Shown here piece by piece: positions 1 to 7,760 of a stretch of 64,000 bases of DNA. Positions within the stretch are counted from its first letter, which is position 1; each line of letters starts with the position of its first letter. The translations under genes and the position numbers were made by a program. This DNA comes from Bacillus pseudomycoides DSM 12442 (GTDB lineage: Bacteria > Bacillota > Bacilli > Bacillales > Bacillaceae_G), in NCBI RefSeq assembly GCF_000161455.1, contig NZ_CM000745.1, forward strand, positions 1,620,617-1,684,616, given 5' to 3'. The notes beneath the pieces are model-generated. The model searched no databases and was not told where the DNA came from. It saw only the letters and a program-made list of their open reading frames with translations.

Positions 1-306
1 CTGTAATATTGAAATAATCAATGTGTCTTGTAATATAAATGTAATGTTTTTTGATTTATTGAAATTTAATTTGCTTTTTTGTCATAAATTAAGTGGGTTT
101 GCAATTTAAGTAACTTACTTTATTTCTTGAATCATTATCATCCCTTGAATAGACCACACCAATTACAATTATATATGTAAAATAAAAACGCCTATTATAC
201 CATGTGTGCCATTTTATAAACGCACTCTTTTAATAAGTGATTTATGAAATTTCTTGCCTTTTAATAAAAACTATTTTTCATACTTTGTATGTTGATTAGA
301 ATAAGC

Positions 307-322
307 TATGCAATTATGCATA
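307..322. promoter_or_regulatory. Candidate upstream activator palindrome
   Basis: A perfect inverted repeat, TATGCA-ATTA-TGCATA, lies about 45 bp upstream of the -24 element of the SigL-type promoter. Sigma-54 promoters need an enhancer-binding protein bound upstream, so this is a reasonable binding-site candidate. The protein that binds it is not in the window. Confidence 0.35.
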
Positions 323-365
323 GACAGAAAAAGAGTGAATAGAGGGTAACGAATCATTTTCTATA

Positions 366-382
366 TGGCATGATTTTTGCAT
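366..382 (+). promoter_or_regulatory. Sigma-54 (SigL) -24/-12 promoter
   Basis: The sequence TGGCAT-N5-TTGCAT matches the -24/-12 consensus TGGCAC-N5-TTGCA, including the invariant GG and GC. It lies 76 bp before the ureohydrolase start codon. In Bacillus, SigL drives amino acid catabolism operons such as roc, which fits the downstream gene. Confidence 0.7.
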
Positions 383-457
383 TTTAATAAAAAACATTCA
401 TATAAAAAAAGTTTCTTTCGGGTGCAAAAAATTATGTTTGAAAAGGGGAAATGAGAA

Positions 458-1402
458 ATGAAATATCCACTAACACCAGATGTAAAACCAGAGTTTTGTA
501 CGACAGGTACATTTATGAGATTGCCATCAAGTAATGAGCAAGCAAAAGTTGCTATTTTAGGAATGCCATTTGATACTGCTGCTTCTTTTCGCGTTGGTGC
601 TCGTTTTGCTCCACAAGCAATTCGTCAGGCATCGATGACCTTATTTCCATATCATCCAATTCACCATGTATACCCATTTGATGACACAAATGCGATTGAT
701 ATTGGTGATGTTTCTGTGATTCCACATAATATTCATCGCAGCTATGATTTAATAGAGGAAGCCGTTTTTGGGTTAATGCAGCAGGGAATTATCCCGATAG
801 GTCTTGGAGGGGATCATTCTGTTACATTAGCAAGCCTTCGTGCGGCAGCGAAAGTTCATGGACCTGTGGCAATGATTCATTTCGATTCGCACACAGATAC
901 ATGGGATACATATTATGAGGAAAAATATTGGCACGGTTCGCCGTTTATACGTGCACATGAAGAAGGGCTACTACAGCCAGACAAAGTATTTCAAATTGGA
1001 ATTCGTGGAACATTGAATCATCCTGGTGATATAGAAGCTAGCAATGACTTAGGATATAACGTTATTACAACAGCAGAATTATGTAATCGTGGTTTTGAAA
1101 GTATCCTTGAGCAAATGCGAACAACGATTGGCGATACACCGTGTTTCTTAACGTTTGATATTGATTTTGTAGATCCATCTTGTGCGCCTGGTACAGGGAC
1201 ATTAGAAGTTGGGGGATTTAACAGTCGTGAGACATTAAATATGGTGCGTTCATTAAGTGGTTTTAATTATATTGGTTTCGATTTAGTGGAAGTGTTACCG
1301 CCATATGATCAAGCTCAAATTACTTCTTTATTAGCTGCGACACTAGTACATGATTTTGCTAGTTTGATTGCGTTGCAGTTAAAAAATGAAGTGAATAAGT
1401 AA
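458..1402 (+). CDS. Agmatinase/arginase-family ureohydrolase
   Basis: A 314-residue member of the binuclear manganese ureohydrolase family (agmatinase, guanidinobutyrase, arginase), which hydrolyses a guanidino group to urea and an amine. Metal-binding motifs visible are GGDHS (about residue 117), DSHTDTWDTY (about 143) and DIDFVDPS (about 233). Length is normal for SpeB-type enzymes. The ATG follows a good GGGGAA ribosome site. It sits alone behind a sigma-54 type promoter, suggesting nitrogen-catabolic control. The natural substrate (agmatine or another guanidino acid) cannot be decided from sequence, so no symbol is given. Confidence 0.85.
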   Translation: MKYPLTPDVKPEFCTTGTFMRLPSSNEQAKVAILGMPFDTAASFRVGARFAPQAIRQASMTLFPYHPIHHVYPFDDTNAIDIGDVSVIPHNIHRSYDLIEEAVFGLMQQGIIPIGLGGDHSVTLASLRAAAKVHGPVAMIHFDSHTDTWDTYYEEKYWHGSPFIRAHEEGLLQPDKVFQIGIRGTLNHPGDIEASNDLGYNVITTAELCNRGFESILEQMRTTIGDTPCFLTFDIDFVDPSCAPGTGTLEVGGFNSRETLNMVRSLSGFNYIGFDLVEVLPPYDQAQITSLLAATLVHDFASLIALQLKNEVNK

Positions 1403-1430
1403 GGAGTTAATTATTATACTGAAATATAAA

Positions 1431-1466
1431 AAGGCCGATGAAACAATTTTTCATCAGCCTTAAAGA
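1431..1466. terminator. Convergent terminator hairpin
   Basis: A 13-bp stem (AAGGCCGATGAAA against TTTCATCAGCCTT, one mismatch) lies between the ureohydrolase and msrA, which converge here. It has A/T-rich flanks on both sides and probably serves both strands. Confidence 0.6.
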
Positions 1467-1476
1467 TGTCTGTTTA

Positions 1477-2013
1477 TTATTTCTGTTGCCAATTTTCCTT
1501 AATAAAATCTTCACGACCAGACTCTTTACGCTCCTGAGCATATTTCTCAGGATTTTTTTTATAAAAATGTTGATGATATTCTTCCGCTTCGTAAAAAGGA
1601 GCAGCTGAACGAATTTCCGTCACGATTGGATCCTTAAACATACCGCTTTCTGCTATTGCTAGCTTTGATTTTTCGGCTAGCTCTTTTTGCGATTCATTAT
1701 GATAAAAAATCGCTGTGCGATAGGATGGTCCACGGTCAAAAAATTGCCCGCCATCATCAGTTGGATCAATTTGTGGCCAGTATAAATCTAGTAATTTTTG
1801 ATAAGAGAAAATAGAAGGATTGAAAGTAATTTGAACAACTTCTAAATGCCCAGATGTTCCAGACTTTACTTGTTCGTATGTTGGGTTTGGGGTGTAGCCA
1901 CCAGCATAGCCTGAAACAACTTTTTGAATACCTGGAAGTTCATCAAATGGTTTTACCATGCACCAAAAGCAGCCGCCTGCAAAGGTTGCGAGTTCGTATG
2001 TTTTTTCTGTCAT
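1477..2013 (-). CDS. msrA: Peptide methionine-S-sulfoxide reductase
   Basis: A 178-residue MsrA that reduces methionine-S-sulfoxide in oxidised proteins in the cytoplasm. The catalytic GCFWC motif lies at about residues 14-18 (FAGGCFWC). The conserved downstream MsrA elements VVSGYAGG, HLEVVQITFNP, and DPTDDGGQFFDRGPSYRTAIFY are present. The start is the ATG at 2013, preceded by a clear AGGAGG. The frame stays open a further 36 codons upstream, but that extension has no family support. No MsrB domain is fused. The gene follows the SDR gene on the same strand after about 90 bp and may be cotranscribed. Confidence 0.93.
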   Translation of the reverse strand: MTEKTYELATFAGGCFWCMVKPFDELPGIQKVVSGYAGGYTPNPTYEQVKSGTSGHLEVVQITFNPSIFSYQKLLDLYWPQIDPTDDGGQFFDRGPSYRTAIFYHNESQKELAEKSKLAIAESGMFKDPIVTEIRSAAPFYEAEEYHQHFYKKNPEKYAQERKESGREDFIKENWQQK

Positions 2014-2104
2014 TGCTGTAATCCTCCTAAATAGATATGTTTTATCTAGTATTATATAAATTGTTTTATTGCGCAATAAAAAAGATTTGAAACTATATGT
2101 TTTT

Positions 2105-2863
2105 TTATAAACAAGAACCACCGCTCACATCAATTAATTGTCCAGTAACCCATCGGCTGTCAGAGGAAGCAAGAAATGCAGCGGTATCTGCAATATCTTC
2201 TACTTCTCCTAAACGGCCGAAAGCAGAGATTTCAGTTGCATATCGTTTCATCATTGGATCACTTAAGAGTTCAGCATTCATATCTGTTTTAATAAAGCCT
2301 GGTAGTATCGCATTAACTGTAATCCCTCTTGCTCCAAGTTGCTTTGCTAGTGTAAAAGTCATTGTGTTGATCGCGCCTTTTGTCATGCTGTAGGCAATGA
2401 AATCGGGTAAAGAAATTCGTGTTGCAGCTGATGAAATATTGATAATACGGCTATTGTCACGTAAACGTGACAATGCCTGTTGAATAATAAAAAATGGGGC
2501 TTTTGTATTCACGGAAATCATTCGATCGAAAAAGTCTTCAGTTGTTTCTTCAATAAAGGCTCCTGGACCGATTCCTGCGTTATTTACTAAAATATCAAAT
2601 TTATTTTCACCTGTATGTTTTTGCAATTTGTCATCTAAAGATTGGTAAAGAGATTCTACACCATGTAACGATTTGAGGTTACCATTTATAGAAAAAGCTG
2701 AACCGCCATTTGATTGAATTTCCTGCACTGTTTCTTCTGCATCGCTTTTACGATTTCCATAATGAACAGCAACTAATGCACCGTCGTTTGCTAAGCGTTT
2801 TGCAATAGCGCGTCCAATTCCACGGCTTGCTCCAGTAACCAATGCAACTTTTCCTTGTAACAT
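2105..2863 (-). CDS. SDR-family oxidoreductase (3-oxoacyl-ACP reductase-like)
   Basis: A classical short-chain dehydrogenase of about 252 residues. It has the TGASRGIG cofactor-binding loop near the N-terminus, the NNAG motif, the catalytic Ser and YSMTK (Tyr-x-x-x-Lys), and a C-terminal GQLIDVSGG. The substrate is unknown; related proteins are often annotated FabG-like, but this gene is not in a fatty-acid cluster. The start is ATG 2863, although an in-frame GTG two codons upstream (2869) is also served by the same AAGGAG. Confidence 0.88.
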   Translation of the reverse strand: MLQGKVALVTGASRGIGRAIAKRLANDGALVAVHYGNRKSDAEETVQEIQSNGGSAFSINGNLKSLHGVESLYQSLDDKLQKHTGENKFDILVNNAGIGPGAFIEETTEDFFDRMISVNTKAPFFIIQQALSRLRDNSRIINISSAATRISLPDFIAYSMTKGAINTMTFTLAKQLGARGITVNAILPGFIKTDMNAELLSDPMMKRYATEISAFGRLGEVEDIADTAAFLASSDSRWVTGQLIDVSGGSCL

Positions 2864-3023
2864 ATTCACATCATCTCCTTAATAATTTTACATATGTATG
2901 AAGCTGTCTTTTCTAATAGACAAGCCTTAAGTAATATATGAGTGTTGGATTGAGATTCATTCCTTTTTTATTTTGATAAAAAGTTCGGATTATAATTTAA
3001 AATAAAATTTTTCAAAAAACATG

Positions 3024-3053
3024 TTGACAATGAAAAGAATGAAGTCCTATAAT
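3024..3053 (+). promoter_or_regulatory. Sigma-A promoter of the ilv operon
   Basis: TTGACA, an 18-bp spacer and TATAAT: both hexamers match consensus exactly. Transcription should start near 3060, just ahead of the T-box leaders. This strong promoter fits control by premature termination in the leader. Confidence 0.8.
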
Positions 3054-3081
3054 ACGTGTAATAACTTAAAAGTTAATTTAG

Positions 3082-3096
3082 AATTTTCTAATTTTT
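3082..3096 (+). promoter_or_regulatory. Weak candidate CodY box
   Basis: AATTTTCTAATTTTT matches the CodY consensus AATTTTCWGAAAATT at 11 of 15 positions and lies just downstream of the expected start site. CodY control of ilv genes is established in Bacillus, but A/T-rich DNA produces such matches by chance. Confidence 0.25.
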
Positions 3097-3107
3097 ATAT
3101 ATTGTAT

Positions 3108-3397
3108 ATGCAAAGAAGAGGAAAGTAGATGATTATGAAAGTTTCAGAGAGCTGCCCCATGGCTGTGAGGGTGGTAACGATCGAATCATTGAAGATCACC
3201 TTGGAGCATCGCTTGCGAAAGGGAAACCGAGTAGAGAGCGGCGGTTTCATCCCCGGTAAAAGGGTGATAGTCTGATAGGACTTACAGAGCTTATATTTTG
3301 TGAGAAATATAAGGAAGCTGAGTGGTACCGCGAAACTCTCGCCTCAGCAATCAAAGCTACTATGACGTAGTGATTGATTGCTGAGGCGAGAGTTTTT
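3108..3397 (+). promoter_or_regulatory. T-box riboswitch 1, isoleucine (AUC) specifier
   Basis: The leader has the T-box hallmarks. The stem I AGAGAGCTG region is followed by the specifier loop GAAG-ATC-ACC, with the codon at 3195-3197. The T-box core CTGAGTGGTACCGCG lies near 3318-3332. An intrinsic terminator of 19 bp (3335-3353 with 3375-3393) ends in five T's. The AUC specifier predicts sensing of uncharged isoleucyl-tRNA: uncharged tRNA stabilises the antiterminator and lets the ilv operon be read. It is the first of two near-duplicate leaders in series. Confidence 0.92.
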
Positions 3398-3417
3398 ACT
3401 TTAGAAAAGAGAATAGA

Positions 3418-3712
3418 AGAATGCAAAGAAGAGGAGAGTAAACGATACAAATTGTTTCAGAGAGCTGCCCCGTGGCTGTGAGGGTGGTAACAATTGTATC
3501 GGTTGAAGATCACCTCAGAGCACTGTCCTTGAAAAAAATGAGTAGAGAGCAGCGGAGTTGTTCCCGGTAAAAGAACAAAAGTCTAATAGGACTTACAGAG
3601 CATATATTTCGCGAGAAGTATAAGGAAGCTGAGTGGTACCACGATTCCCTCGTCTCAGCAATGGATTGCTACACGTTTGTAGAAAATCGATTGTTGAGGC
3701 GAGGATATTTTT
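3418..3712 (+). promoter_or_regulatory. T-box riboswitch 2, isoleucine (AUC) specifier
   Basis: A second complete T-box in tandem. It repeats the stem I sequence of the first, including GAGAGCTGCCCC and GTGAGGGTGGTAAC. It has GAAG-ATC-ACC with the specifier at 3509-3511, the T-box core CTGAGTGGTACCACG near 3629-3643, and a terminator stem (3648-3662 with 3690-3704, including G-U pairs) before a T-rich tract. Both copies therefore read the same tRNA. About 40 bp downstream, a short TCTCAGCAATCG segment resembles part of this terminator and may be a remnant of a further copy. Confidence 0.92.
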
Positions 3713-3812
3713 ATGGTTAATATACAGAATGTTCTGATAAAATGCATTCTTCTCAGCAATCGATAAAAAGATGGATTGCACATAAAGAGATAAAAAAGAG
3801 GAGCGATGTAAG

Positions 3813-4712
3813 ATGGGTAACCAGTATATCTATATGAATGGGGAATTAATAGAAAAAGAAAAGGCTGTTGTATCTGTTTACGACCACGGTTTTTTATATG
3901 GAGACGGCGTATTTGAAGGGATTCGTAGCTATGGCGGAAATGTATTTTGTTTAAAAGAGCATTTAAAGCGTTTATATGAATCTGCGAAATCGATTTTACT
4001 AACGATCCCGATGACAATCGAAGAGATGGAACAAGCGGTTTTACAGACACTACAAAAAAATGAATATGCAGATGCATATATTAGATTAATTGTTTCAAGA
4101 GGAAAAGGGGATTTAGGGCTGGATCCAAGAAGCTGCACGAAACCAAGTGTCATTATCATTGCTGAACAGTTAAAGTTGTTCCCGCAAGAGTTTTATGATA
4201 ACGGTCTTAGTGTTGTATCTGTTGCTTCAAGGCGTAACATGCCAGATGCACTTGATCCACGTATTAAGTCGATGAATTATTTAAATAACGTATTAGTAAA
4301 GATTGAAGCAGCACAAGCAGGTGTGCTAGAAGCACTTATGTTAAATCAACAAGGATATGTTTGTGAAGGATCGGGAGATAACGTGTTCATTGTGAAAGAT
4401 GGAAAAGTAGTAACGCCACCTGCATATTTAGGGGCTCTTGAAGGGATTACAAGGAATAGTGTCATTGAACTTTGTGAAAGGTTAAATATTCCTTGTGAAG
4501 AAAGACCATTTACTCGTCACGATGTATATGTAGCGGATGAAGTGTTTTTAACAGGAACTGCTGCTGAATTAATTCCAGTTGTAAGAGTGGATTCAAGAGA
4601 AATCGGAATTGGAAAACCAGGAGAAGTAACGAAACAGTTAACAGAAGAATTTAAAAAGTTAACGAGAGAGCGAGGAGTGCGCGTTCCGGGACTAGCAGAA
4701 AGCTTAGCTTAA
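3813..4712 (+). CDS. ilvE: Branched-chain amino acid aminotransferase
   Basis: A 299-residue class IV PLP aminotransferase that interconverts valine, leucine and isoleucine with their 2-oxo acids. Visible motifs are YDHGFLYGDGVFEGIR near the N-terminus, the PLP lysine in SMNYLNN (IKSMNYLNNVLVK, about residue 152), EGSGDNVF and FLTGTAAE. The ATG is preceded by AAGAGGAG. It is the first gene of the ilv operon, downstream of both T-boxes. The B. cereus group usually has another ilvE with the ilv-leu operon elsewhere, so this is probably the second paralogue. Confidence 0.93.
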   Translation: MGNQYIYMNGELIEKEKAVVSVYDHGFLYGDGVFEGIRSYGGNVFCLKEHLKRLYESAKSILLTIPMTIEEMEQAVLQTLQKNEYADAYIRLIVSRGKGDLGLDPRSCTKPSVIIIAEQLKLFPQEFYDNGLSVVSVASRRNMPDALDPRIKSMNYLNNVLVKIEAAQAGVLEALMLNQQGYVCEGSGDNVFIVKDGKVVTPPAYLGALEGITRNSVIELCERLNIPCEERPFTRHDVYVADEVFLTGTAAELIPVVRVDSREIGIGKPGEVTKQLTEEFKKLTRERGVRVPGLAESLA

Positions 4713-4736
4713 CGAATAGGGGAAGGAGTTAGCAAA

Positions 4737-6461
4737 ATGAAGGAACAACATGCAGTGTGTGATGAAGTGGATCATGGAGAAGTAAAAAAAGTAACAGGTG
4801 CCGGACATGTTATTCAATGTTTAAAGAAATTAGGTGTAACAACAGTGTTTGGCTATCCGGGCGGAGCTATTTTACCAGTTTACGATGCGCTGTATCGCAG
4901 TGGTTTGAAACATGTTTTAACGCGTCATGAACAAGCAGCTATTCATGGAGCAGAAGGGTATGCGAGAGCTTCTGGAGAGGTCGGGGTAGTATTTGCTACC
5001 TCCGGCCCTGGGGCTACAAACTTAGTTACTGGTTTAGCAGATGCGTATATGGATTCGATTCCTTTAGTAGTAATTACAGGGCAAGTAGCAACACCTCTCA
5101 TTGGAAAAGATGGTTTTCAAGAAGCGGACGTTGTGGGAATCACAATGCCGGTTACAAAGCATAATTATCAAGTACGAGATGTGAATCAGCTATCACGTAT
5201 ATTGCAGGAAGCATATTATATTGCCAAAAGTGGACGACCGGGTCCGGTGTTAATTGATATTCCAAAGGATGTTCAAAATTCTATTGTAACGAATGTTTTT
5301 GAAGGAGAAGTTCAAATTCCTGGTTATAAGCCACGGATCGAACCAGACAAAATGCAGCTGGAGAGCGTGGCGGAGGCAATTTCAAAAGCAGATCGCCCGC
5401 TACTGTATATCGGCGGCGGTGTCATTCATGCAGATGCATCTGAAGAGCTTCTAACATTTGCAAGAGAGAACCGTATTCCAGTTGTTTCGACTTTAATGGG
5501 ACTCGGCGCTTATCCGCCGGGAGATCCACTGTTTTTAGGAATGCTAGGCATGCATGGTACGTATGCCGCAAATATGGCAGTAACGGAATGCGATTTACTT
5601 CTTGCCTTAGGTGTTCGTTTTGACGACCGAGTAACAGGAAAGTTAGAACTATTTTCACCTCATTCTAAAAAGGTACATATCGATATTGATCCAGCGGAAC
5701 TTCATAAAAATGTGAAAGTAGAATATCCAGTCGTTGGAGATGTGAAGCGAGCGTTGCACATGTTGGTAGATATGCGAATAGAGTGCCAAACTGATTCATG
5801 GGTAGAGAGAGTAAGAACATGGCAAAAAGAATACCCGCTGTCATATGAACAGAGTGAATCAAAATTAAAGCCGCAGCATGTGATTCATTTAGTAAGTGAA
5901 TTAACAAATGGTGAAGCAATTGTGACCACAGAAGTTGGGCAGCATCAAATGTGGGCAGCACATTTTTATAAGGCGCAAAAGCCGCGAACATTTCTAACAT
6001 CTGGTGGACTAGGAACGATGGGATTTGGATTCCCAGCAGCAATCGGTGCTCAGCTTGCATTTGAGGATAAGCCAGTTGTCTGTATTGCGGGAGATGCTTC
6101 ATTTCAAATGAACATTCAAGAATTGCAAACAATTGCAGAAAACAATATTCCAGTGAAAGTTTTTATTATTAATAACAAGTTTTTAGGTATGGTCAGACAA
6201 TGGCAAGAGATGTTCTATGAAAGTCGTTTATCAGAATCACAGATTGGATCGCCTGATTTTGTAAAAGTAGCAGAAGCATATGGAGTAAAAGGTTTGCGCG
6301 CTACAAATCCGATTGAAGCGAAACAAGTCATGTTAGAAGCATTTTGTCATCAAGGACCAGTTGTTGTTGATTTTTGTGTAGAAGAGGGCGAAAACGTATT
6401 TCCAATGGTCCCTCCTAATAAAGGGAATCATGAAATGATTATGAAGAGGTGGCAAGAATGA
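4737..6461 (+). CDS. ilvB: Acetolactate synthase, large (catalytic) subunit
   Basis: A 574-residue thiamine-diphosphate enzyme that condenses pyruvate with pyruvate or 2-oxobutyrate at the first common step of valine/leucine/isoleucine synthesis. It shows FGYPGGAILPVYDAL and the ThDP-activating glutamate in LTRHEQAAIHGAEGYAR at the N-terminus, then an FAD-binding middle domain. The ThDP/Mg motif GDASFQMNIQEL...NNKFLGMVRQWQ lies at the C-terminus. Length is typical. The stop overlaps the small-subunit start (ATGA), which implies coupled translation and fixed subunit stoichiometry. Confidence 0.95.
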   Translation: MKEQHAVCDEVDHGEVKKVTGAGHVIQCLKKLGVTTVFGYPGGAILPVYDALYRSGLKHVLTRHEQAAIHGAEGYARASGEVGVVFATSGPGATNLVTGLADAYMDSIPLVVITGQVATPLIGKDGFQEADVVGITMPVTKHNYQVRDVNQLSRILQEAYYIAKSGRPGPVLIDIPKDVQNSIVTNVFEGEVQIPGYKPRIEPDKMQLESVAEAISKADRPLLYIGGGVIHADASEELLTFARENRIPVVSTLMGLGAYPPGDPLFLGMLGMHGTYAANMAVTECDLLLALGVRFDDRVTGKLELFSPHSKKVHIDIDPAELHKNVKVEYPVVGDVKRALHMLVDMRIECQTDSWVERVRTWQKEYPLSYEQSESKLKPQHVIHLVSELTNGEAIVTTEVGQHQMWAAHFYKAQKPRTFLTSGGLGTMGFGFPAAIGAQLAFEDKPVVCIAGDASFQMNIQELQTIAENNIPVKVFIINNKFLGMVRQWQEMFYESRLSESQIGSPDFVKVAEAYGVKGLRATNPIEAKQVMLEAFCHQGPVVVDFCVEEGENVFPMVPPNKGNHEMIMKRWQE

Positions 6462-6688
6462 GTCATACTTTTTCACTCGTTGTCAATAACGACCCTGGAG
6501 TTTTACTAAGAGTAAGTGGAATTTTTGCTCGGCGTGGTTATAATATTTCTTTTTTAAATTTAAATGAAGGAGAAACAAGAGAGATTTCGGAAATGAAACT
6601 TACGACAGTTTGTACAGAAAATGAAGCGATATTGCTCGTAAATCAGTTAAAAAAGTTAATTGATGTCTTGCAAGTAAATAAATTATAA
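6458..6688 (+). CDS. ilvN: Acetolactate synthase, small (regulatory) subunit, short form
   Basis: A 76-residue protein consisting of one ACT domain (FSLVVNNDPGVLLRVSGIFARRGYNI). Typical IlvN/IlvH regulators are about 160-170 residues, so this is a short form lacking the C-terminal domain. I chose ATG 6458 because GAGGTGG lies five bases upstream and it overlaps the ilvB stop by four bases; a GTG at 6449 would add three residues. It presumably binds IlvB and gives valine feedback, but the short form may respond weakly. Confidence 0.85.
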   Translation: MSHTFSLVVNNDPGVLLRVSGIFARRGYNISFLNLNEGETREISEMKLTTVCTENEAILLVNQLKKLIDVLQVNKL

Positions 6689-6703
6689 GGAGTGTATGTG
6701 AAG

Positions 6704-7717
6704 ATGAAAACATATTATGAAAAAGATGCAAATTTAGAGGTATTAGCAGGGAAAACGGTGGCAGTAGTTGGTTATGGGTCACAAGGTCATGCGCAAGCTC
6801 AAAATTTACGTGATTCCGGTGTTCATGTTGTAGTGGGTGTTCGTCCAGGAAAATCTTTTAACGTAGCGAAAGCGGATGGTTTTGAAGTAATGTCAGTTTC
6901 AGAAGCGGTAAGAACCGCAGACGTTGTACAAGTATTATTGCCAGATGAACAGCAGGCGCATGTATATCGAAATGAAGTAGAAAAGAATCTTCGCGAAGGA
7001 CAGATGTTGCTTTTCTCACATGGATTTAATATTCACTTTGGACAAATTCAGCCACCAAGTTACGTAGATGTAGCGATGGTTGCGCCAAAAAGTCCAGGAC
7101 ATCTTGTTCGCCGCGTATTTCAAGAAGGAAATGGTGTTCCAGCTTTAGTTGCCGTTTATCAAAATGCGACTGGAAACGCTTTTGATGTAGCTCTTGCATA
7201 TGCCAAAGGAGTTGGTTGTACACGTGCTGGTGTAATTGAAACATCATTCCAAGAAGAAACAGAGACGGATTTATTTGGAGAACAGGCTGTATTATGCGGT
7301 GGGGTAACTGCACTTGTGAAAGCAGGCTTTGAAACGTTAACAGAAGGTGGATATCGTCCGGAGATTGCATATTTCGAATGCTTACATGAGCTAAAGTTAA
7401 TTGTTGATTTAATGTACGAAGGTGGTCTAACGAATATGCGCCATTCTATTTCAGATACAGCAGAGTTTGGTGACTATGTAACAGGATCTAGAATTGTTAC
7501 AGATGAAACGAAAAAAGAAATGAAACGAGTTCTTGCGGAGATTCAGCAAGGCGAATTTGCAAAGAAATGGATTTTAGAAAATCAAGCAGGACGTCCAACT
7601 TACAATGCGATGAAAAAGGCAGAGCAAAATCATCAACTTGAAAAAGTAGGAGCAGAATTACGAGAGATGATGACTTGGATCCAGCAGCCAAAGGGGAAAG
7701 AGTTAGTGAAAAAGTAG
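6704..7717 (+). CDS. ilvC: Ketol-acid reductoisomerase
   Basis: About 337 residues. It converts acetolactate or acetohydroxybutyrate to the dihydroxy acid using NAD(P)H and Mg2+. The Rossmann motif GYGSQGHAQAQNLRDSG lies near residues 20-36, and the class I C-terminal knotted domain includes ETETDLFGEQAVLCGG and the ECLHELKLIVDLMYEGG metal ligands. The start is ATG 6704 (MKTYYEKD), 11 bases after AAGGAG; in-frame GTGs at 6692 and 6698 are alternatives. It follows ilvN by a few bases. Confidence 0.94.
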   Translation: MKTYYEKDANLEVLAGKTVAVVGYGSQGHAQAQNLRDSGVHVVVGVRPGKSFNVAKADGFEVMSVSEAVRTADVVQVLLPDEQQAHVYRNEVEKNLREGQMLLFSHGFNIHFGQIQPPSYVDVAMVAPKSPGHLVRRVFQEGNGVPALVAVYQNATGNAFDVALAYAKGVGCTRAGVIETSFQEETETDLFGEQAVLCGGVTALVKAGFETLTEGGYRPEIAYFECLHELKLIVDLMYEGGLTNMRHSISDTAEFGDYVTGSRIVTDETKKEMKRVLAEIQQGEFAKKWILENQAGRPTYNAMKKAEQNHQLEKVGAELREMMTWIQQPKGKELVKK

Positions 7718-7760
7718 TAGGAGATAGATAAGTGAAAATGAACAGAAGGGACTTGAAAAG

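Noticed and set aside
3001..3020. A second CodY-like stretch upstream of the -35
   Set aside because: Too many mismatches to the consensus in A/T-rich DNA.
3247..4159. Several minus-strand open frames over the T-box leaders and the ilvE start
   Set aside because: They oppose the T-box structures and ilvE, have no ribosome sites and their composition follows the structured RNA or codon shadow.
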